Shown: in pieces, positions 58,759 to 64,000 of the stretch
Numbering within the stretch: the first letter of the stretch is position 1
Layout of the letters: every line of letters begins with the position of its first letter
Source: Arthrobacter psychrolactophilus
GTDB taxonomy: Bacteria; Actinomycetota; Actinomycetes; Actinomycetales; Micrococcaceae
DNA: 64,000 nucleotides
NCBI RefSeq assembly: GCF_003219795.1
Contig: NZ_QJVC01000008.1
Location: forward strand, 48,865 to 112,864
Direction: 5' to 3'
The notes under the pieces: generated by a model
What the model saw: the letters and a program-made list of their open reading frames with translations, nothing else
What the model was told of the DNA's origin: nothing
Database searches by the model: none
Made by a program: the position numbers and the translations under genes

Positions 58759-60003
58759 TTAGAGCTCGATTTCCGGGATGTCCAGGGTGCGGCGCTCGGC
58801 CGAGGACTGCAGGCCCAATTCAGCCAGCTGCACGCCGCGAGCTGCCGACAACAGGCCGAAGCGGTGTTCGCGGCCGGCGATGGCGTCGCGTAGGAATTCT
58901 TCCCATTGCAACTTGAAGCCATTGTCCAGATCGGCGTTGGCCGGGACTTCCTGCCACTGGGCGCGGAAGGATTCGGTCACGGGCAGGTCCGGGTTCCAGA
59001 CCGGCTTGGGCGTGTGGGCGCGCTGCTGAGCAACACATTTGTTCAGGCCGGCAACAGCCGAACCATGGGTTCCGTCGATCTGGAATTCCACGAGCTCATC
59101 ACGGTAAACGCGCACGGCCCAGGAAGAGTTGATCTGGCCGATCACGGCGTCGCCCTGCGGGGTTTCCAATTCGAAGATGCCGTATGCTGCATCGTCTGCC
59201 GTGGCCTTGTACTCCTTGCCCTGCTCGTCCCAGCGGGCCGGGATGTGCGTGGCGGTCTTGGCGTTGACACTCTTGACCTTGCCGATGATGCCCTCAAGCA
59301 CGTAGTTCCAGTGGCAGAACATGTCGGTGGTCATGCCGCCGCCGTCTTCCTTGCGGTAGTTCCACGAGGGGCGCTGGGCTGCCTGGTGTTCACCCTCGAA
59401 GACCCAGTAGCCAAACTCGCCGCGGATCGAGAGGATGCGGCCGAAGAAGCCTTCGTCCACGAGGCGACGAAGCTTGACCAGGCCCGGCAGGTACAGCTTG
59501 TCGTGCACGACGCCTGCGGTAATGCCGGCGTCCTTGCCAATCTGAGCCAGCTCGATGGCTTCTTCCAGAGTCTCAGCCGTGGGCTTTTCGGTGAAGATGT
59601 GCTTGCCGTTGGCCATGGCCTTCTTCAAGGTGGCGGCCCGCAGGCTCGTCATGGAGGCATCGAAGACGACGTCGACCGTGGGATCTGCAATCACGGCATC
59701 GAGGTCGGTGGACCAGTGCTCAACGTTGTGTAGCTCAGCCAGCTCGCGGACCTTCTTGGCGTTGCGGCCAATCAGGATGGGCTCGATGGCAACCTTGGTG
59801 CCGTCTTCCAGTGTCAGGCCACTATCCCGTAACGGCAAGATCGAGCGGAGCAGGTGCTGGCGGTAGCCCATACGTCCGGTGATGCCGTTCATGGCAATAC
59901 GAATCACGCGGGGTTCGTTTGCCTGGGTGCCGGCGGCGCTGACGGCGGGAGCAGTTTCTGCACTTGTTGCAGTGGCCTGCTCGGTGGTGGCGGTAAGAGT
60001 CAC
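58759..60003 (-). CDS. Gfo/Idh/MocA-family dehydrogenase
   Basis: An NAD(P)-dependent sugar or cyclitol dehydrogenase of 414 residues. The N-terminal Rossmann fold has AMNGITGRMGYRQ (37-49), and the characteristic EKP is at 139-141 (HIFTEKPTAETLEEA). A central substrate domain follows. The first ~30 residues are a low-complexity Ala/Thr-rich extension. First gene of the operon; its upstream region has a LacI-type palindrome. It probably oxidises a sugar hydroxyl to a ketone for the next two enzymes. Confidence 0.85.
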   Translation of the reverse strand: MTLTATTEQATATSAETAPAVSAAGTQANEPRVIRIAMNGITGRMGYRQHLLRSILPLRDSGLTLEDGTKVAIEPILIGRNAKKVRELAELHNVEHWSTDLDAVIADPTVDVVFDASMTSLRAATLKKAMANGKHIFTEKPTAETLEEAIELAQIGKDAGITAGVVHDKLYLPGLVKLRRLVDEGFFGRILSIRGEFGYWVFEGEHQAAQRPSWNYRKEDGGGMTTDMFCHWNYVLEGIIGKVKSVNAKTATHIPARWDEQGKEYKATADDAAYGIFELETPQGDAVIGQINSSWAVRVYRDELVEFQIDGTHGSAVAGLNKCVAQQRAHTPKPVWNPDLPVTESFRAQWQEVPANADLDNGFKLQWEEFLRDAIAGREHRFGLLSAARGVQLAELGLQSSAERRTLDIPEIEL

Positions 60004-60061
60004 TGGGTTCTCCCGGAGGTAGTAGTAAGCACATGCCAGAAAAACCGGCGTGGCCTGAAGT

Positions 60062-60079
60062 TTGGAAAGCGCTTTCCAA
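60062..60079. promoter_or_regulatory. LacI-type operator
   Basis: TTGGAAAGCGCTTTCCAA is a perfect 18-bp palindrome with the GCGC centre usual for LacI-family operators. It lies in the spacer between the divergent Gfo/Idh operon and lacI-like gene, 58 nt from the former and 72 nt from the latter start. Confidence 0.9.
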
Positions 60080-60151
60080 TATATGCTGAAGTATCCACCG
60101 GGTCAAGAGCAAAATGTTAGCTAGGACTCATTTCTACAAAAGGAGCCCTCC

Positions 60152-61228
60152 GTGCCCGTCAAACTCACCGAAGTTGCTAGGCAAGCTGGCGTGTCGTTGG
60201 CGACTGCTTCCCGTGTGCTGAACGGCTCCAGCCGTACGCCTGCAGCAGCTATTGCCGACCGGGTCAGGGCTGCGGCGGAGGAACTTGGCTACGTGGCGAA
60301 CGCCCAAGCGCAGGCCCTGGCCCGCTCAACCACGGGGCTCATGGGCCTCGTGGTGCACGACATCGCCGATCCGTACTTTTCTGCCATCGCCCACGGCGTG
60401 CAGCAGGTAGCACTCGACGCTCGCCATCAGGTGCTTCTGGCCGGAACGGACCTGACCGGCGACGGCGGAACCTCCGCAGATGCCGAACTTGCAGCCGTCA
60501 ATGCCTTCATCTCTTACCGGACCGATGCCATAATCTTGGCGGCCTCACGCCTCATCGAGGAAGACCCTCGCCTCATCAAGGCCCTCACGCAATACACCAA
60601 CAACGGTGGCCGGGTCGTCACCCTTGGCACTTCCTCCATCCCTGAGGCTCACGTCGTGACGGTCGCGAACCACGACGGGGCCGCCGAACTCGTGGGCACC
60701 TTGCTCGGGCGGGGCCTCAAGCGTTTCGTCATCTTGGCCGGCCCTCACGAGCGCAACACGGCCCGGGTGCGTGTGGAGGGCTTCCTCGAGCGTTTGCGTC
60801 AAGATGAACTGGAACCGATCGCTGTCGTTCAGGGTTCCTTCAACAGCCAGGGTGGCTTCGACTCGACACTAGAATTTCTCGACTCGCTGGGCACAGCTGG
60901 CGCATCGGGCGTGTCTCCCTTGACGGCCGACGGCGACTCCCCGCTCTGCTTCTTGGCCGCCAATGACGTCATGGCTCTCGGTGCCATGACGGCGCTGCGC
61001 TCCCGTGGGCTACGCATCCCGGAGGACGCCCAGGTTGCTGGTTTTGACGATATTCCCACCCTGCGGGACCACTTCCCGGGGCTCACAACCTACCGCCTCC
61101 CGCTCGAGGACATTGGTCGAATGGCCGCTCACTTGGCCCTGACGCCGCTGACCAAAGCTCCACCAAGCGTCACGGGCTCGGTGGTCTTGCGAGAAAGCGC
61201 TGGGCACTCAACGGTTTCCGCTGACTAG
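60152..61228 (+). CDS. LacI-family transcriptional repressor
   Basis: A 358-residue LacI/GalR regulator. The HTH VKLTEVARQAGVSLATASRVLNGSSRT (3-30) is followed by the hinge helix AQAQALARSTTGLMGLVVHDI, and the periplasmic-binding-protein-like domain carries FLAANDVMALGAMTALRSRGLRIPEDAQVAGFDDI. GTG 60152 has AAAGGAG 7 nt ahead. The palindrome at 60062-60079 between it and the operon is its likely operator. The inducer would be a substrate or intermediate of the operon; no transporter gene is nearby. Confidence 0.92.
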   Translation: MPVKLTEVARQAGVSLATASRVLNGSSRTPAAAIADRVRAAAEELGYVANAQAQALARSTTGLMGLVVHDIADPYFSAIAHGVQQVALDARHQVLLAGTDLTGDGGTSADAELAAVNAFISYRTDAIILAASRLIEEDPRLIKALTQYTNNGGRVVTLGTSSIPEAHVVTVANHDGAAELVGTLLGRGLKRFVILAGPHERNTARVRVEGFLERLRQDELEPIAVVQGSFNSQGGFDSTLEFLDSLGTAGASGVSPLTADGDSPLCFLAANDVMALGAMTALRSRGLRIPEDAQVAGFDDIPTLRDHFPGLTTYRLPLEDIGRMAAHLALTPLTKAPPSVTGSVVLRESAGHSTVSAD

Positions 61229-61242
61229 GGCATAATCACAGT

Positions 61243-61665
61243 ATGAACGGTGATCAGCAGCCCGGTATTGCCATGTCCGAGGACGACGCATGGAAGTTCC
61301 TCGAGCACACACACTTTGGTCGTCTGGCCCTCAGCGTGGCCAATGCACCAGATATTTTCCCGATCAACTATCTGGCGCACCATGGCAGGGTGTTGATTCG
61401 CACGAACCCCGGAACCAAACTCGCGAGCCTGACCGTCAACTCATCCGTGGCCTTTGAAATTGATGGCCTAACGGAAAACGAGGCGTGGAGCGTCGTGCTC
61501 AGGGGAACTGCTCGGGTTGTTGAATCTCAGACGGAGATTGAACAACTCAGCGAGTTGCCGCTATTTCCGTGGCTGCAAACTCTCAAGTACACCTTTGTAG
61601 AAATTACCCCTAACAGTGTGCGTGGCCTTCGGTTCAAGCTAGGAACGGAACCCGAACGCTATTGA
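61243..61665 (+). CDS. Pyridoxamine 5'-phosphate oxidase (PPOX) fold protein
   Basis: A split-barrel flavin-binding protein of 140 residues: CWKF-like start (EDDAWKFLEHTHFGRLALS), VANAPDIFPINYLAHHGRVLIRTNPGTKLASLTVNSSVAFEID is the FMN/F420-binding core, and VEITPNSVRGLRFKLG closes the fold. Such small proteins in actinobacteria often use F420 or heme instead of FMN; the cofactor is unknown. A CATAAT -10 ends 6 nt before ATG (leaderless). It follows the LacI gene by 14 nt. Confidence 0.8.
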   Translation: MNGDQQPGIAMSEDDAWKFLEHTHFGRLALSVANAPDIFPINYLAHHGRVLIRTNPGTKLASLTVNSSVAFEIDGLTENEAWSVVLRGTARVVESQTEIEQLSELPLFPWLQTLKYTFVEITPNSVRGLRFKLGTEPERY

Positions 61666-61690
61666 CAATTCCTAGCCCCGAGACTGGGGG

Positions 61691-62060
61691 TTATTCGTTG
61701 GGGTGGGTGAGGGCGTAGTGCTCGTATTCGCGGTCGAGTGTTTCTTGGTAGTCGTGGTTGTTCTTGAGTTCCTGGTCTTCTTCAGCGAGGTAGGCCGGTT
61801 CGGTCATAGTGTGTGGCCTGTCGAAGGAATCATCAGCATCCCCGGTAATGCTGTCTTTGAGCCATTGCGGATAGACCGGTGGCTGGGTATCGGGAGGTTC
61901 AGGCGGGTAATACCTGCCGGTCGGTGACGTCCAGGCAATACCAGTTTCTGTCTTCAAGGGCGTCCAGCCCCGAAGTCGTACTTGTTCCCGGTCCGGGCTT
62001 TGATCCGTACGAAACTCACCCTGTTTCGTCCTATCGTCTTTGAAATGCTTCAACACGTGG
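61691..62060 (-). pseudogene. C-terminal part of a DUF222/HNH endonuclease, disrupted by an IS
   Basis: The 3' portion of a HNH endonuclease gene of the multi-copy DUF222 (13E12-like) type. It resumes at HVLKHFKDD, the last HNH histidines, then GWTPLKTETGIAWTSPTGRYYPPEPPDTQPP, a tail common in these proteins. The larger open frame continues to 62128 only because it runs into IS sequence (MALQLLKTNKRKRTTYT), so that start is an artefact. The N-terminal part lies across the IS at 63924-64000 and beyond. Confidence 0.85.
62053..62060. repeat. Target-site duplication, left copy
   Basis: ACACGTGG, repeated exactly at 63924-63931, flanks the IS256-family element. Removing one copy and the IS restores the HNH reading frame as CHRHHVLKHF. 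Confidence 0.92.
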
Positions 62061-62083
62061 GAGCTTGTCAATATTTCTGTGTA
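62061..62083. repeat. Left terminal inverted repeat of the IS
   Basis: GAGCTTGTC at the outer edge and CTGTGTA at the inner end match the other terminus at 63901-63923 without gaps at 15 of 23 positions. Confidence 0.8.
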
Positions 62084-62109
62084 AGTAGTTCGTTTTCTTT
62101 TGTTGGTTT

Positions 62110-62460
62110 TTAGAAGTTGTAGGGCCATCGGGTATCAGCGATGGGTGAATCGGGTGCGAAGCGCAGCCGGGCTTCGTCGGGGCTGGTGCCCAGAGTCTGG
62201 GCGATGCGGCGCCAGGAGGCCCCGTTCTCGCGGGAGTTGGTGACGAGTTCGGGCAAGAAACGTTCTGCCTGGTCAATCAAGGAAGCGAGCAGGCCGATAG
62301 TCTCGATGTCGTCGCCGAGATTACTGTGTCGGCGGGCGGCAAGGGCTGCCAGGGCGTCGTCGATGACGGCGTAACTGTCATCGTCACTTGCCGGGTTCAG
62401 ACCGTCTTGGAGGGCGCCGCCGCTGTCTTGGTAGCTGTCGGGGTCATTGCGCTCATCCAT
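62110..62460 (-). CDS. IS-borne passenger ORF, helix-turn-helix-like
   Basis: 116 residues of no recognised family. An acidic N-terminus (DPDSYQDSGG) leads to a helical part, and the C-terminal segment NGASWRRIAQTLGTSPDEARLRF (about 80-102) looks like a short helix-turn-helix. ATG 62460 has GAGGAG 10 nt upstream and lies 34 nt after the transposase stop, so the two are likely co-transcribed. Being inside the IS ends and coupled to transposase, it may regulate transposition or be unrelated cargo. Confidence 0.7.
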   Translation of the reverse strand: MDERNDPDSYQDSGGALQDGLNPASDDDSYAVIDDALAALAARRHSNLGDDIETIGLLASLIDQAERFLPELVTNSRENGASWRRIAQTLGTSPDEARLRFAPDSPIADTRWPYNF

Positions 62461-62494
62461 GTCCTGATCTCCTCATCAAAGCATCCCGGCACCC

Positions 62495-63868
62495 TTACAG
62501 GTAGCCGTTGATCCGGTCCGGGTAGGCCAGGGCCAGGGCTCCCAGCGCGCCGTTCCAGCCCAGGCTGGCAGCCCCCTCAATGAGGTGGTTACCGTCGGAA
62601 GCGCGGTCGGTTTTGCGGTCCTTGGCGCGTTCCCTAGCGCGCTTGTCCTCGATATCGCGGATCGCCAACCAGAGCAGCTTCACGACCGCGGCATCGTTGG
62701 GGAAATGACCGCGGTTCTTGATGATTTTGCGCAGCTGGTAGTTCAACGACTCGATCGCGTTCGTGGTGTAGATGATCCGCCGAACAGCCGCCGGGAAGGC
62801 AAGGAAGGGGATGAACCGCTCCCAGGAACGTTCCCACACACTGACCGCGGCCGGATACTTACGGCCCAACTCGGAGCCAGTAAAGGCATCCAACTCCACC
62901 CGGGCGGCGTCGGCGCTCGGAGCGGTGTAGACCGGACGCATCGCAGCGGCGACCTTCTTCCGGTCACCGTAGGCCACGAACTTCATGGCATTGCGGATCA
63001 AGTGAACTACACAGGTTTGCACCGTGGTGTGGGGCCAAGTCGCCTCGATCGCCTCGGGGAAACCGGTGAGCCCGTCACAGCACACGATCAACACGTCCTT
63101 CACGCCGCGGTTGGCGAGCTCGGCGCAGACCCCGGCCCAGAACTTCGCCCCTTCGCTGGCCTGCACCCAAATCCCCAGCACATGCTTGATACCCTCCAGA
63201 TCAATACCCACAGCAATGTAGGCGGAACGGTTCATCACATGATGCCCATCCAGGACCTTCACCACCAAAGCATCGAGGTAGAGAACCGGATAGATCTCCT
63301 CCAACGGCCGGTTCTGCCACGCCAGGACCTCCTCCAACACGGCGTCGGTGACATTGGCGATCGTCTCGTGGGACAGCTCCGTGCCCAGAGTCCGGGCCAG
63401 GTGATGCTGGATATCACGGACCGTCATCCCACCGGCGTAGAGGGAAATGATCATCTCATCAAGCCCGCCGATACGACGGGAACCCTTGGGCACCAGCGCC
63501 GGTTGGAAGGACCCATCCCTGTCCCTAGGCGTCACCAAAGCGATGTCACCAATCTCCGAAGCGACCGTTTTCGGCGTGGAACCGTTACGGGAATTGTTCG
63601 GCGACGCCGCCGAGCGTTCGCCTTTCTCGTAGCCCAGATGGCCGGCCATTTCGGCCTGCAATCCACGTTCCAAAACGGCCTTGACCATCTCCGGCAAGAA
63701 TCCGCCCTCGCCCGTAAGCTGCAGCGTGCCCTTATCAATCCGGGCCATCAAATCATCAAACAAACCGGCATCAACCATCTCGTTGATCACCGATCGGGCA
63801 GACTCCGGTTCCGGCTCTGGAACCCCAAAGGAAGCCCCGGCCTGCTCATGTCCTTTCAGCGTTGTCAT
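62495..63868 (-). CDS. IS256-family transposase
   Basis: A DDE transposase of 457 residues. The catalytic triad is visible as Asp199 (PVLYLDALVVKV), Asp265 (VLIVCCDGLTG) and Glu373 (TTNAIESLN). The mutator-type core CVVHLIRNAMKFVAYGDRKKVAAAMRPVY lies near residues 286-314. ATG 63868 is preferred to GTG 63871, with GAGG 7 nt upstream. No frameshift or stop is present, so the element may still be active. Confidence 0.95.
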   Translation of the reverse strand: MTTLKGHEQAGASFGVPEPEPESARSVINEMVDAGLFDDLMARIDKGTLQLTGEGGFLPEMVKAVLERGLQAEMAGHLGYEKGERSAASPNNSRNGSTPKTVASEIGDIALVTPRDRDGSFQPALVPKGSRRIGGLDEMIISLYAGGMTVRDIQHHLARTLGTELSHETIANVTDAVLEEVLAWQNRPLEEIYPVLYLDALVVKVLDGHHVMNRSAYIAVGIDLEGIKHVLGIWVQASEGAKFWAGVCAELANRGVKDVLIVCCDGLTGFPEAIEATWPHTTVQTCVVHLIRNAMKFVAYGDRKKVAAAMRPVYTAPSADAARVELDAFTGSELGRKYPAAVSVWERSWERFIPFLAFPAAVRRIIYTTNAIESLNYQLRKIIKNRGHFPNDAAVVKLLWLAIRDIEDKRARERAKDRKTDRASDGNHLIEGAASLGWNGALGALALAYPDRINGYL

Positions 63869-63900
63869 CACAATTCCTCATCTCAAATCAGGAACCCCAA

Positions 63901-63923
63901 TACACAGTTAATTAGACACCCCC
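63901..63923. repeat. Right terminal inverted repeat of the IS
   Basis: Read inward from the edge it begins GGGGGTGTC and ends CTGTGTA, pairing with 62061-62083. Confidence 0.8.
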
Positions 63924-64000
63924 ACACGTGGTGGCGATGACACAGATGCTCCAGGTTATCGAACACACTCCAACCACCCTGAGCGAACGCCTGCACATGA
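63924..64000 (-). pseudogene. N-terminal side of the split DUF222/HNH endonuclease (runs off the window)
   Basis: Open on the minus strand to the window edge and in frame with the fragment at 61691-62060 once the IS is removed. The residues HVQAFAQGGWSVFDNLEH and LCHRHHV form the first HNH motif segment (GG-x6-NL-x2-LC-x2-HH). The 8-bp duplication at 63924-63931 is included. The rest of the gene lies beyond 64000. Confidence 0.85.

Larger units (their letters stand above)
62061..63923 (-). mobile_element. IS256-family insertion sequence with passenger ORF
   Basis: 1863-bp element bounded by an 8-bp duplication (62053-62060 and 63924-63931). Its ends form imperfect 23-bp inverted repeats (62061-62083 and 63901-63923), identical at 15 positions and sharing TGTC and CTGTGTA. 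It contains an intact transposase gene and a second ORF downstream in the same orientation. The size is larger than the usual 1.3-1.5 kb of the family, because of that ORF. Confidence 0.92.

Noticed and set aside
62061-62128. The ATG at 62128 as the start of an intact 145-residue gene.
   Set aside because: The first ~23 residues are encoded by IS end sequence; the real gene is the interrupted HNH endonuclease.

Overview
The window looks like a chromosomal segment of a high-GC actinobacterium, most likely an Arthrobacter-like member of the Micrococcaceae. This rests on an opcA-containing pentose phosphate operon, the uvrC-rapZ-yvcK-whiA block followed by gap-pgk-tpiA-secG, an Eis-type acetyltransferase, many apparently leaderless genes, and a DUF222/HNH-type endonuclease gene. 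The species cannot be named from sequence alone. No rRNA, tRNA or CRISPR array was seen.

Layout. 1-6200 (+): tal-pgi-zwf-opcA-pgl, one tightly packed operon whose last genes overlap by ATGA, closed by a 30-bp perfect inverted repeat and a bidirectional terminator. 6361-20432 (-): secG, tpiA, pgk, gap, sodA, whiA, yvcK, rapZ, uvrC, an acyltransferase, a HAD phosphatase and uvrA, the last with a good LexA-box match upstream. 20565-25812: small regulators and enzymes (GntR, VOC, an Old Yellow Enzyme homologue, a Fic protein, a PIG-L deacetylase, a Tam-like methyltransferase). 25875-30214 (+): Ski2-like helicase, GNAT, S33 hydrolase. 30419-39626: uvrB, coaE, a prolyl-iminopeptidase-like hydrolase, a GNAT, a YigZ protein, DUF805 and rpsA. 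39866-41067: a decayed fetB-like gene and a degenerate spacer. 41068-55400: Eis-like acetyltransferase, polA, thioesterase, PiT phosphate permease, pirin, luciferase-like monooxygenase, AlaA-like aminotransferase, acyl-CoA ligase, SulP permease and a UDG-like protein. 55526-61665: a sugar-dehydrogenase lipoprotein, a LacI-controlled three-gene operon (Gfo/Idh dehydrogenase, DUF993 aldolase-like protein, xylose-isomerase-like TIM barrel), its LacI repressor and a PPOX protein. 61691-64000: an HNH endonuclease gene split by a complete IS256-family element with an 8-bp target duplication and a passenger ORF.

How they fit together. Most of the window is core metabolism: oxidative and non-oxidative pentose phosphate flow, lower glycolysis, nucleotide excision repair (uvrA, uvrB and uvrC all present at separate sites), cell-wall/carbon signalling (yvcK, rapZ) and DNA replication/repair. 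The most interesting parts are the LacI-regulated operon, whose DUF993 protein keeps an apparent Schiff-base lysine but lacks the usual DHDPS tyrosine, the IS element with its cargo ORF, and two freshly broken genes (fetB-like and a nonsense-split secreted protein). Eleven genes start 6-9 nt after a TAnnnT-like -10 hexamer, which suggests widespread leaderless transcription.
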